From Antarcticimicrobium sp. (GTDB lineage: Bacteria; Pseudomonadota; Alphaproteobacteria; Rhodobacterales; Rhodobacteraceae), in assembly GCF_029212575.1 (NCBI RefSeq), contig NZ_JARGPK010000052.1, forward strand, positions 17,893-81,892: a stretch of 64,000 nucleotides of DNA, in the 5' to 3' direction. Shown one piece after another: positions 14,957-23,005 of this stretch. Position numbers and translations under genes: made by a program. The notes below the pieces were generated by a model, which did no database searches, had not been told where the DNA came from, and worked only from the letters and a program-made list of their open reading frames with translations. Position 1 is the first letter of the stretch, and each line of letters opens with the position of its first letter.

Positions 14957-16225
14957 CTAGCGTTTGAGCTCCAGCAAGACCAGGCTGATTTGCGGGAACC
15001 AGATGAGCACCAGCAGGCCGACGATGATCGTGGCGATGAACGGGAGAACCCGGCGTGCCACGTCCTCGATCCGCAGTTGCGCAATATTGCTGGCGACGAA
15101 AAGGTTTACGCCGAGCGGTGGGGTCAGGAAGCCGATCTCGCTCGTCACCACCAGGATGATACCGAAATGGATCGGGTCGATCCCCAGTTGTCGCACCAGC
15201 GGCAGCAGGATCGGTGTCAGGATGATGATGGTCGACAAGGTTTCCATGAACATGCCGAGCACGATCAGGATCGCGCTGATCAAGAGCAGCATCAGGGTCG
15301 GATCGCTGGTCACAGTCATCAGGGTTGTGGCCACTTTTTGCGGGATCTGGTTCAAGGCCAGGAATTCGCCGAAGAAAACCGCCGTTCCCATGATCACGAC
15401 CAGCCCGCCGCAAACCGTGCTCGCCTCGCTCAGGGCCAACCAGAAATCGGACAGCCCCATGTTGCGCTTGACCGCGAAGGCGACCAGCGTCGCATAGACC
15501 ACGGCGACCACCGAGGCTTCGACCGGGGTGAAGATCCCGCCGTAGATCCCGCCCAGAACGACGAATGGCGTGGCGAGCGAGAATTTCCCGACCCAGACCG
15601 ACCGCAGGAAGGTCCGTGCGTCGAAAGGCACCGGATTGCCGCGATAACCCTTGCGCCGTGACAAAAGGTAGGTTGTGCCGATCAGCAATGCGCCCATCAG
15701 GATGCCCGGCACCAGCCCCGCCAGGAAGAGATCCCCGATCGAAACACTGGCCAGGACCCCATAGACAATCATCGGATTCGAGGGCGGCAGCAGAATTCCG
15801 AGCGTCCCGCCCGATGAGGTCACGGCGGCGGCAAAGTCGCGCGGGTATCCGTCGCGTTGCATCGCCGGGATCAGCAAGGTTCCGATGGCCGCCACCGTGC
15901 CGGGGCCCGATCCCGAGATCGCAGCGAAGAACATGCAGCTCAGGATCGTGACGATGGCGAGCCCCCCCCAGGCACGCCCCACGACGGCGCGCATCACGTT
16001 CACGATATCGTCGGTGATCCCCGCACGCGCCATGATCGCCCCGGTCAGGACGAAGCAGGGGATCGCCAACAGCGGGAACTTGTCGACCCCATCGAACAGG
16101 CTGTGTGCGAGAGAGGCCAATGGAATCGGTGACATGACCAGCTCGACAAGGACCGGCACCCCCAGCGTTGCGAAGATCGGTACACCGAGAAACAGACAGG
16201 CGAGAAAGATCAGGACGAATACCAT
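14957..16225 (-). CDS. TRAP transporter large permease (DctM type)
   Basis: About 12-TM membrane subunit of a TRAP transporter, which uses an ion gradient to import organic acids or related solutes. Typical DctM motifs are seen: SLFDGVDKFPLLAIPCFVLTG, SGSGPGTVAAIG, LLPPSNPMIVYG and a C-terminal GFLTPPLGVNLFVA. ATG 16225 overlaps the stop of the small-subunit gene (TGATG); GTG 16228 is the alternative. Length 422 aa is normal. It is the last gene of the lactonase-TRAP operon. Confidence 0.92.
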   Translation of the reverse strand: MVFVLIFLACLFLGVPIFATLGVPVLVELVMSPIPLASLAHSLFDGVDKFPLLAIPCFVLTGAIMARAGITDDIVNVMRAVVGRAWGGLAIVTILSCMFFAAISGSGPGTVAAIGTLLIPAMQRDGYPRDFAAAVTSSGGTLGILLPPSNPMIVYGVLASVSIGDLFLAGLVPGILMGALLIGTTYLLSRRKGYRGNPVPFDARTFLRSVWVGKFSLATPFVVLGGIYGGIFTPVEASVVAVVYATLVAFAVKRNMGLSDFWLALSEASTVCGGLVVIMGTAVFFGEFLALNQIPQKVATTLMTVTSDPTLMLLLISAILIVLGMFMETLSTIIILTPILLPLVRQLGIDPIHFGIILVVTSEIGFLTPPLGVNLFVASNIAQLRIEDVARRVLPFIATIIVGLLVLIWFPQISLVLLELKR

Positions 16226-16728
16226 CACAGATCATCCCCCTCGCCAGCGACCAGCGGGATCCCATGCCACCACGCTGCCACCTGCCGCTGCACGATCCGC
16301 AGGATCATCAGGGCGTGGGCCGCAGGAATGATCGCATAGATATAGGCGAGCGGCACGAACAGCGAGGTGGAGTAGGAGGGGTATTTGAACATTCTCTGCA
16401 GCAGAAGAATACCCGCCGCCACGACGAAACCGTTGAACACGACCCAGATCGCATCCGCCAGCAGCAGCGACACCTTGCGCCCGCCGGGAACCCACTTCGT
16501 CGCCAGGGTTACACGGATATGCGTGCCCTTTTGTGCCGCGAGGCTTGCCGAGACATAGACGAACCAGACGAAGGCGAAGCGCGAGATTTCCTCGCTCCAT
16601 GCAAGACCTACTCCGAGCACGTAGCGAAAGAACACCTGCGCGGCCAGCACCACGACGAGCACAAGCAGGCTCAGGTTTGCCAGCGCCAGCTCCAGCCGGT
16701 TGAAGCCGAAGGATAGTCGATCAAGCAT
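16225..16728 (-). CDS. TRAP transporter small permease (DctQ type)
   Basis: A 167-aa four-helix membrane protein joining the binding protein and the large permease. The family signature is visible: a first helix LSLLVLVVVLAAQVFFRYVLG followed by LAWSEEISRFAFVWFVYVSASLA and a KGTHIRV turn. It is coupled to dctM and separated from the binding-protein gene by a strong hairpin. Confidence 0.9.
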   Translation of the reverse strand: MLDRLSFGFNRLELALANLSLLVLVVVLAAQVFFRYVLGVGLAWSEEISRFAFVWFVYVSASLAAQKGTHIRVTLATKWVPGGRKVSLLLADAIWVVFNGFVVAAGILLLQRMFKYPSYSTSLFVPLAYIYAIIPAAHALMILRIVQRQVAAWWHGIPLVAGEGDDL

Positions 16729-16776
16729 ATTGGAAAACTCCGCCAGCGGATTACTCCTGACCAGCCTCGGGTTGTT

Positions 16777-16803
16777 CCCTGTCCGGGGTCAACCCGGACA
16801 GGG
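16777..16803 (-). other. Intercistronic stem-loop between TRAP dctP and dctQ
   Basis: CCCTGTCCGGG (16777-16787) and CCCGGACAGGG (16793-16803) form a perfect 11-bp stem with a 5-nt loop. It lies just after the binding-protein gene and before the small permease, with no T run, so it probably stabilises the upstream mRNA or partly terminates. Confidence 0.65.
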
Positions 16804-16811
16804 CCGAGCGG

Positions 16812-17852
16812 TCAGTTCAGAGTGCCGGTTTCCTTGTAGCGCTGGGTCTGCTCGACCCAGGCTTCGCCGCCGCCCACAAGTTCGAACAGCTGCGGCCAGG
16901 CGCCCTGGGCCTTTTCCTTCCAAACCTCGGCGTCCTTGAGCTTGCAGAACGTCACGCCATGGTTTTCGGTCAGTTCCTTGCGCACCCGGTCGACGTTCGC
17001 GGCAACATAGGCGGCGTGCGACTGGTCGACTTCATCGGCGGATTTCAACAGCACCGCCTGATCGGCTTCGCTGAGACCCAGAAAGATGTCGTTGTTGACG
17101 ATCACCACGGCGGCCAGGGGCAGATAACTGGCCTCGGTCACGAATTTGATGTGCTCGTGAAAGCCCATGTTGAGGATCACGTCGGTCGGGCTGTCAAAGC
17201 TGTCGACAACCCCGGTCGCCACCGCGCCGAATGTCTCGCCCCAGGCGATGGGATAGGTGGACACTCCCCAGCTGTCCCACATCGCCGTCATCACCGGGTT
17301 CTTCGGCGCCCGGATTTTCAGCCCCTGGAGGTCATCGATCGAGTCGATGCATTGGTCCTTTGCGAAAATCGATCTGAAGGAATTGGTAAAGCCGCCGATC
17401 ACCTTAAGGCTGCCGCTTTCGGCCAGCACCCGTTCGTTCATAGCGTCGCGATAGGCCCCCGACCGCAACAGCCCGCCCTCTCCGGTCAGGTCATCGACCC
17501 CGTCCAGCATGTAGGGCAGGACCAGAACGTTCAGCGACGGCGCCAATTGCGCCACGTTGTTCGAGGTGATGCCGCCCATTGCCACCACCCCAAGCTGCAC
17601 CTTCTGCGCGATGGCCTGTTCGCTGCCCAGGACACCACCGTCCAGGACTTCTATGGCGATTTCGCCATCCGAGTTTTCGGCGACGCGATCCGCGAACTGA
17701 TGGGCATAGATCCCATAGGTGTGCTCGGCCGGGCAACAGTGCGCGAACTGCAATGTCACTCGCGGTTCGGCGGACACAGCCTGCGTCAACCCGAACAGCA
17801 TAAGCGCACCGATCAGTGCGAAGCCGACAACTCCAAGTCTTTCGAAAGTCAT
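16812..17852 (-). CDS. TRAP transporter substrate-binding protein (DctP type)
   Basis: A 346-aa periplasmic binding protein. The N-terminal signal peptide runs to about residue 28 (LFGLTQAVSA-EP). The conserved region with the carboxylate-binding arginine is GLKIRAPKNPVMTAMWDSWG. The ribosome site GGGAGG precedes the ATG. Being next to an SMP-30/gluconolactonase gene, a sugar acid or lactone-derived acid is a plausible ligand, but this is inference. Confidence 0.92.
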   Translation of the reverse strand: MTFERLGVVGFALIGALMLFGLTQAVSAEPRVTLQFAHCCPAEHTYGIYAHQFADRVAENSDGEIAIEVLDGGVLGSEQAIAQKVQLGVVAMGGITSNNVAQLAPSLNVLVLPYMLDGVDDLTGEGGLLRSGAYRDAMNERVLAESGSLKVIGGFTNSFRSIFAKDQCIDSIDDLQGLKIRAPKNPVMTAMWDSWGVSTYPIAWGETFGAVATGVVDSFDSPTDVILNMGFHEHIKFVTEASYLPLAAVVIVNNDIFLGLSEADQAVLLKSADEVDQSHAAYVAANVDRVRKELTENHGVTFCKLKDAEVWKEKAQGAWPQLFELVGGGEAWVEQTQRYKETGTLN

Positions 17853-17884
17853 GTTATTTCCTCCCTTTTGTCATTGGGCCCCCG

Positions 17885-18817
17885 TCAAGGGGCGTGTCCG
17901 GCTCCGCTCCCTTCGGCGCCGAATTCCGGTTCGGGCAGGCCGATTGTGCCGAGCCCGGTGATTTCGAACAATCCCCCCGAAAGCGGCTGCGCTGCGCTTT
18001 CCTCCGGGTCCATCAGGAACGTGGCCGAGGTGACATAGAGCCGGTCAAATTCCGTCCCGCCCCAAGTGCACATGGTCGGGCAGCGCACCGGCAACGCGAT
18101 CCTGCGGGTAAGCCGTCCTTCGGGGTCGAAACAGCCGACAGCCCATCCGTCAAACAGGGCCGCCCAATAGTTTCCGTCCCGGTCTACCGCGGCACCGTCG
18201 ATGCGTCCGTCGTAGGCGCCGGTGTCCACAAAGGGCCTGCGGCGCGCAATCGTTCCGCGGGTGAGGTCAAAGTCGTAGAGGAACGACCGATCGGAACGGC
18301 TGTCCGAAAAATAAAGGAAACGGTCGTCTGGCGAAAACGCGATGCCGTTGGATACCACGAACCCGCTGTCCATCTTTTGCCACGCCAGGTCGGTGTCGAA
18401 GCGATAGAGCTCGGCGATCGCGGCGTCGAATCGCGCGTTCATCGAGCCGCACCAGAACCGACCGGCCCGATCCACCTTGCCATCGTTCAGGCGCGCGCCC
18501 TCAGGCAGCGGAACCGGATCGCCCATGGCTGTGAAGACGCCAGTTTCCGCATCCACCAGACCAACCATGTTGTCTATGGCCGCGACCAACCCGCCGCCCT
18601 TGCACAAGCCGATGCTGCCGACGACGCCCGGTTGCTCCCAGCTGGCGATTTCGCCGCTGACTTCGCACCGGAACCAGATCCGGTGCGCCAGGCTGTCGAT
18701 CCAGTAGAGCCGGCCCGAACGATGGTCCCACAAGGGGCTTTCTCCCAGGGCCGCCGGTCCCCGCCAGATACAGTCGATGGAATGGGTTGCCGCCGAAGCG
18801 ACCTGCAAGTCAATCAC
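17885..18817 (-). CDS. SMP-30/gluconolactonase-family enzyme
   Basis: A 310-aa six-bladed beta-propeller enzyme that probably opens a sugar lactone. Metal-binding positions of the family are recognisable: Glu26 in LGESPLW, the Asn of VSNGIAFSPDD, and the Asp of YDGRIDGAAVD. NDGKVDRAGRFWCGSMN matches the substrate side of the site. The start is a GTG at 18817 with GGGAGG upstream. It is first in the operon with the TRAP genes, so lactone hydrolysis and import of the substrate are likely linked. The LysR gene is divergent. Confidence 0.9.
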   Translation of the reverse strand: MIDLQVASAATHSIDCIWRGPAALGESPLWDHRSGRLYWIDSLAHRIWFRCEVSGEIASWEQPGVVGSIGLCKGGGLVAAIDNMVGLVDAETGVFTAMGDPVPLPEGARLNDGKVDRAGRFWCGSMNARFDAAIAELYRFDTDLAWQKMDSGFVVSNGIAFSPDDRFLYFSDSRSDRSFLYDFDLTRGTIARRRPFVDTGAYDGRIDGAAVDRDGNYWAALFDGWAVGCFDPEGRLTRRIALPVRCPTMCTWGGTEFDRLYVTSATFLMDPEESAAQPLSGGLFEITGLGTIGLPEPEFGAEGSGAGHAP

Positions 18818-18909
18818 GCGGCCAACCTCCCACAGCTGCGATCCTCTTGGCGTGCATCAGCCTAGCCGCTCCCGATAAGAACACAAATTGCTATTTTTAC
18901 GTAAGCCTT

Positions 18910-18924
18910 ATACAATTCCTGTAT
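18910..18924. promoter_or_regulatory. Inverted repeat overlapping the LysR start codon
   Basis: ATACA-N5-TGTAT (18910-18914 and 18920-18924) is a perfect inverted repeat of the T-N11-A type bound by LysR proteins. It covers the first two bases of the LysR start codon and lies in the gap between the divergent lactonase and LysR genes. Autoregulation is plausible. Confidence 0.45.
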
Positions 18925-19864
18925 GAATTCATCCTTGCGCCAACTCGAATACCTCGTCGCCGCCGCGCGCGCAGGCTCGGTTTCAGGCGGGGCACGGATG
19001 CTCAATGTATCCCCGTCCTCCGTTTTCCTCGCCATCGACAAGTTCGAGGAGGAATTTGGCATCCATGTCTTTGTCCGCCAGCGGGCAAGCGGGTTGGCCC
19101 TGACGACCGATGGCAAGCGCGCAATCGAACGCACCATTCGGCTACTTGACGAGGTTCGCGCCTTCCAGAGCGAACTCACGACGGAGGGCGACCACCTCGA
19201 AGGCGGCGTCGAGGTCGCCTGTTTCAGCTCCCTGTCGCCCAACATCCTGCCGCAGGTGATCCGTGACATGCAGACGCGCCACCCAGGCATTGTCGTGAAC
19301 CTGCGGGAGGGAGACATGATCGGGATTCAGGACGATCTCAGGTCAGGCATGGTCGATCTGCTCTTGTCATATGACAATGGTATGCCCGAGGATTTCGAGC
19401 TCGAAATCCTCGCCGACGCCCCACCGCATGCCGTTGTTGCCGCAAGCAATCCGCTTGCACGGCAGGACGTTGTTTCGCTGGAACAATTGGTCGACCGCCC
19501 ATTGCTGCTCTTGAACCTGCCGCAATCGAGCCGATATGCCGTCGGCCTTTTCGAGCGGGCCGGCCTGAGACCGCGCGACATCCGGCGCGTTGCCTCCTTC
19601 GAGATGGTGCGCAGCGCGGTGGCGGCCAATCTCGGGGTTGCGGTTCTGAACATCAAGCCGCTTACCGACCGGACCTATTCCGGCCTGGAGGTCGCCTGCC
19701 GCCCGATCGTGCCGCAGCACCATGTGCCCCGTATCGTCCTTGCGACACGGAAGGGAGGGGGGCTTGGTCGGAACGCTCTCGCGTTCGCTCAATGCTGTAC
19801 TGCCTTCTTCCGGACCGAAGCCGCGAAATCGCTTTTCGTCCATCCTCCGGTGCCGGAGCCATGA
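18923..19864 (+). CDS. LysR-family transcriptional regulator
   Basis: A 313-aa regulator with an N-terminal winged helix-turn-helix (LRQLEYLVAAARAGSVSGGARMLNVSPSSVF, residues 5-35) and a LysR substrate-binding domain (about 92-295). It is divergent from the lactonase-TRAP operon, the usual place for its regulator, and probably responds to the substrate or a product. No Shine-Dalgarno sequence is seen before ATG 18923, where an inverted repeat sits instead, so the transcript may be leaderless or nearly so. The predicted start keeps the normal distance to the HTH. Confidence 0.92.
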   Translation: MNSSLRQLEYLVAAARAGSVSGGARMLNVSPSSVFLAIDKFEEEFGIHVFVRQRASGLALTTDGKRAIERTIRLLDEVRAFQSELTTEGDHLEGGVEVACFSSLSPNILPQVIRDMQTRHPGIVVNLREGDMIGIQDDLRSGMVDLLLSYDNGMPEDFELEILADAPPHAVVAASNPLARQDVVSLEQLVDRPLLLLNLPQSSRYAVGLFERAGLRPRDIRRVASFEMVRSAVAANLGVAVLNIKPLTDRTYSGLEVACRPIVPQHHVPRIVLATRKGGGLGRNALAFAQCCTAFFRTEAAKSLFVHPPVPEP

Positions 19865-20429
19865 GGCGCTGTATTGCGTGACGTATGTGGACTCGGTCCT
19901 GTCGAGGCGATGGGGGTAAGCTGGGCGGGGCGGACAGGTGACATCCGATCATGACCTATACAATCCAAGCCGCAACTTTCGTACGAGCCGCGAGGTCATC
20001 CTGTTGTCGATGGTGGCATACGTCAGATTTCCGCTTTCACGTGCGTCACGTTGAAGTTCAGCAGCACGAACGCCGCATCCACGCCAGCCACGAGGCCGTG
20101 CGGTTCCAGTGGCATCGGCGCCGGTCAACGCCAGGAAACGGGGCGCCGGTTGAACTGAAGGGCTGAGAATTCGCACTTGCCTTTGCGACGACGGTCACCT
20201 GCGATGTTGCGCTTTCGGCGGCAGCGAAACCTGCAGAAATTCGCTACCGTTCACGCCTCGATTTACGACCATTTCAATTCGGAGCGCCTCCTCCCCTCCA
20301 TATCAGATTTCAAACGGAACCGTGCTGCCGCTCTGACCGATGGACGCGATCTCTGCGCCGCAGAAGGGGCAGCGAGTCCGGGCAGGCAGAGACGGGTTCG
20401 ACTCCATCTGACAACAGGGACAACCGTCT
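19865..20429. other. Long intergenic region without recognised gene
   Basis: About 565 bp with no convincing gene. On the minus strand there are short in-frame scraps: one of 30 codons (20023-20115) beginning MPLEPHGLVAGVD, and one of about 34-50 codons (roughly 20310-20430) with CPCC and CPFC, which would be a zinc ribbon if it had a start before the first pair. It has none. They look like decayed gene pieces downstream of the Ehr operon, but I cannot assign them. Confidence 0.35.
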
Positions 20430-20933
20430 TCACCGGGCGCGCTGTGCCGAAACCGCGCAGGCCAAGAACGCCGCTGTCACGATGCTCATCGTCCCGGACC
20501 ATAATGCGGTCGAGATCCAGGGGGGGCCCAAGGGGCTCAGGAGGGCAACCACCAAATCCGGCGGGGATTGCAGCGTTGCTATCGCAAAGGCAATGGTCGC
20601 CACGACGAGTTGAGCGTGTATCGAATGCACCTCTCGGTTCGGGGTGATCGGGCTGAGCCTGTGCGCCTCATGGCGCAGGGTCCTCCAGTGACGCGTGAAA
20701 AATCTCTTCCTCGCCACGACCAGGCTGATCGCGGACAACAGGAAGAAATGCCGCAATAGGCCCGCGTGGTTGGCCATCCATTTGGCGGCCGAGGCCTCAT
20801 CGACAGCTAGCGGCGGTTGTCCTTGCGGCGCGCCATGCAGGCAGGCGATCAGCAAAAAGACAGCAGTGATCGTCACGACAAGGATCGCCTGCAAATTGGC
20901 CGCGAAGAGCCCCGACGGAAACACGCTGAACAT
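20430..20933 (-). CDS. Uncharacterised membrane protein at the end of the Ehr operon
   Basis: A 167-aa protein with about four hydrophobic helices (AILVVTITAVFLLIACL near 16-32, HFFLLSAISLVVA near 61-73, QLVVATIAFAIATL near 107-120, and a last one near 145-161) and basic loops (ARKRFFTRHWRTLRHEAHR). I do not recognise the family. It starts 33 bp after the small-subunit gene on the same strand, so it is probably co-transcribed and may be an accessory or anchor subunit. The coding call rests on length, operon position and helix pattern. Confidence 0.5.
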   Translation of the reverse strand: MFSVFPSGLFAANLQAILVVTITAVFLLIACLHGAPQGQPPLAVDEASAAKWMANHAGLLRHFFLLSAISLVVARKRFFTRHWRTLRHEAHRLSPITPNREVHSIHAQLVVATIAFAIATLQSPPDLVVALLSPLGPPWISTALWSGTMSIVTAAFLACAVSAQRAR

Positions 20934-20965
20934 TTTGTATCACCTGTTCAGGGCCGGCTGTTGCC

Positions 20966-21478
20966 CTAGTTGCCGGCAATCATGGCGCATAGCGCCGACA
21001 GCAGTTTTACAGGTTCCGGTGGGCAGCCGGGAACGTGAATATCGACCGGGACGACGTCGGACACGCCCCCCGTGATCGCGTAGCTGCCGGCGAAACATCC
21101 GCCATCCAGCGCGCAGTCGCCGACCGTGATCACCCATTTTGGTGCCGGCATTGCGTTGTAGGTGCGCTGCAGCGCCTCGGCCATGTTCCGGGTGACGGGG
21201 CCGGTGACCATCAGAACGTCGGCATGCCGCGGCGAGGCGACGAAATGCAGCCCGAAACGTTCGAGGTCGTAATAGGGGTTCGACAGGGCGTTGATTTCAA
21301 GCTCACAGCCATTGCAGGACCCGGCATCGACCTGGCGGATCGCCAGGCTGCGACCCAGCCGCTTGCGGGCGCGGGCCGACAGTGAGGCTGCGATCTGTTC
21401 CAGCGCCTCGGCGTCCGGCCCCGGCGCGGTTTCGGTCAGCGCGCGCCCGATAAGACCTTCTAGAATGAACCTGCGCAT
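20966..21478 (-). CDS. hyfI: Ehr small subunit (NuoB/HycG/HyfI-like iron-sulfur protein)
   Basis: A 170-aa homologue of the NuoB subunit of complex I and of group 4 hydrogenase small subunits, which carry the electron-transfer [4Fe-4S] cluster next to the large subunit. Cluster ligands are kept: Cys55 and Cys58 (SCNGCELE), Cys122 (GDCA) and Cys152 (PGCPPEP). ATG 21478 (RRFILEGLIGRAL) is chosen because it follows AGAGG; a longer reading upstream overlaps the large-subunit gene. The intact cluster site beside a large subunit without Ni ligands is the notable point. Confidence 0.88.
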   Translation of the reverse strand: MRRFILEGLIGRALTETAPGPDAEALEQIAASLSARARKRLGRSLAIRQVDAGSCNGCELEINALSNPYYDLERFGLHFVASPRHADVLMVTGPVTRNMAEALQRTYNAMPAPKWVITVGDCALDGGCFAGSYAITGGVSDVVPVDIHVPGCPPEPVKLLSALCAMIAGN

Positions 21479-21486
21479 ATGAGCCT

Positions 21487-22998
21487 CTAAAGATCGTGCC
21501 CCGAGTAGGAGCAGTTGAACGATTTGTTGCAGAGCGGGAAATCGGCGATGATGTTGCCTTCGATGACGGCTTCCAACAGCGGCCACTGGAACCAGGACGG
21601 GTCGCGCATGTGACAGCGTGCGATACGCCCGTCCGCGTCAAGCGACAGCCAGGCAAGAATGTCGCCGCGAAACCCCTCGACAAGACCGAGGCCGGATCGG
21701 GTCTCTCCAAGTGAGACCGGCTCGGCAAGGATCGGCCCCGCGGGAAGGGTGTTGAGCATCTGGGTGATCAGCCCGAGGCTGTGTTCCACCTCCTTGATGC
21801 GGATCCAGACACGGGCGTTCACGTCACCTTCCTTCCGCCCGGCCACCTCGACCTGCACCATGTCGTAGGGGGCATAGCGCAGATCGCGGCGGGTATCGTA
21901 ATCGCGCCCCGACGCGCGCCCGACGAAACCGCCCGCCCCGAATTGCCCTGCCAGCGTCGGGCTCAACCATCCGGTGCCCACGGTCCGGTCGAGCAGAGAG
22001 GCGGTATTGTCGTAAAGATCGACCAGGACCGGGAAACGGTCGCGAATGCGATCCAACAGCGCGCGAAGCCGCGATGCGCCCTCCGCGGAGAGGTCTGCCG
22101 TCACCCCGCCTGGCACGATGCGGTCACGCATGAAGCGGTGGCCGAAACAATCGCTGGCCGCGCGCAGGACCTCTTCGCGCAAGACGCTGGCCTGTGCCAG
22201 CATCATCGAAAAGGCGGCATCATTGCAGATCGCACCGAAATCTCCGAGGTGGTTGGCCAGCCGCTCGAGCTCCGCCATGATCCCGCGCAGGAAAAACGCC
22301 CGGGCCGGAACCTCGATTTCCAGCGCCGCCTCGGCGGCCTGGGCAAAGGCCCAGGCATAGGCGACGGTGCTGTCGCCCGATACCCGGCCGGCCAGTTCGG
22401 CACCGCGGGCCAGGTCGGCGCCCTGCATCAGCCGCTCGATCCCCTTGTGGACATAGCCGAGCCGCTCTTCGAGGCGCACGACGGTTTCGCCCTGGGCGGT
22501 GAAGCGGAAATGCCCGGGTTCGATGGTCCCGGCATGAACCGGGCCGACCGGGACCTGGTGCAGGCTCTCGCCCTTGACGGGCAGGAAGGCATAGGGCGGC
22601 TGGCCGGGATGGGGGGCGCCGCCCGCCAGCGGATGCGCGATGTCCCAGCGGCCGTGATCCAGCCATGGGCGCGGGTCCGGGGCGTTCTCGAAGCGCAGCC
22701 CGGTCAGATCGGCCGCGGCGCGTTCGAGCCGCTGCGCCGGCGGGTGGCTGGCCCCGATCGACGGCACTGCGCCGCGCCGGGACCTGACCCGCGTCACGGC
22801 GACACGCCGGGTTGCCGGGTCGTATAGCGCCATCGCCACCCCGGGGGCCTCGGCCCAGAGGCCGAGCAGGGTGATCTTTCCCTCGGCCAACAGGGTTCCC
22901 AGTGCCGTCCAGCCGGCCGGGGGAACGTCGGAGACCTGGAACGGGAGCGCGCGAAAGTCGCGTGACCGGGTCCAGAGGAGTTTGGGGGGTCTGCTCAT
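21487..22998 (-). CDS. hyfG: Ehr large subunit (HyfG/HycE-like, NuoC-NuoD fusion) lacking Ni-Fe cysteines
   Basis: A 503-aa protein: residues ~1-120 resemble the NuoC-like domain and ~135-503 the NuoD/hydrogenase large subunit (PVGPVHAGTIEPGHFRF, YVHKGIERLM, AELERLANHLGDFGA). In real hydrogenases the N-terminal motif is RVCGICG; here it is RVSGDST (205-211), with both cysteines lost. At the C-terminus DPCxxC is replaced by FNCSYS (494-499), keeping only one cysteine, with another at 490. So no Ni-Fe site can form. This places it with the Ehr complexes, whose substrate is unknown. Confidence 0.9.
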   Translation of the reverse strand: MSRPPKLLWTRSRDFRALPFQVSDVPPAGWTALGTLLAEGKITLLGLWAEAPGVAMALYDPATRRVAVTRVRSRRGAVPSIGASHPPAQRLERAAADLTGLRFENAPDPRPWLDHGRWDIAHPLAGGAPHPGQPPYAFLPVKGESLHQVPVGPVHAGTIEPGHFRFTAQGETVVRLEERLGYVHKGIERLMQGADLARGAELAGRVSGDSTVAYAWAFAQAAEAALEIEVPARAFFLRGIMAELERLANHLGDFGAICNDAAFSMMLAQASVLREEVLRAASDCFGHRFMRDRIVPGGVTADLSAEGASRLRALLDRIRDRFPVLVDLYDNTASLLDRTVGTGWLSPTLAGQFGAGGFVGRASGRDYDTRRDLRYAPYDMVQVEVAGRKEGDVNARVWIRIKEVEHSLGLITQMLNTLPAGPILAEPVSLGETRSGLGLVEGFRGDILAWLSLDADGRIARCHMRDPSWFQWPLLEAVIEGNIIADFPLCNKSFNCSYSGHDL

Positions 22999-23005
22999 CT
23001 CGGCC

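Noticed and set aside
14071..15084. Extended 337-codon version of nasT
   Set aside because: The receiver domain begins at MQNRLTVVVV (14655); the extension overlaps dctM and has no homology.
20023..20115. 30-codon minus-strand ORF beginning MPLEPHGLVAGVD
   Set aside because: Plausible-looking peptide but too short, with a stop just upstream and no context; mentioned only as possible debris.
20310..20430. Zinc-ribbon-like minus-strand reading with CPCC and CPFC
   Set aside because: No start codon precedes the first cysteine pair; the only ATG leaves one pair, so at best a decayed fragment.
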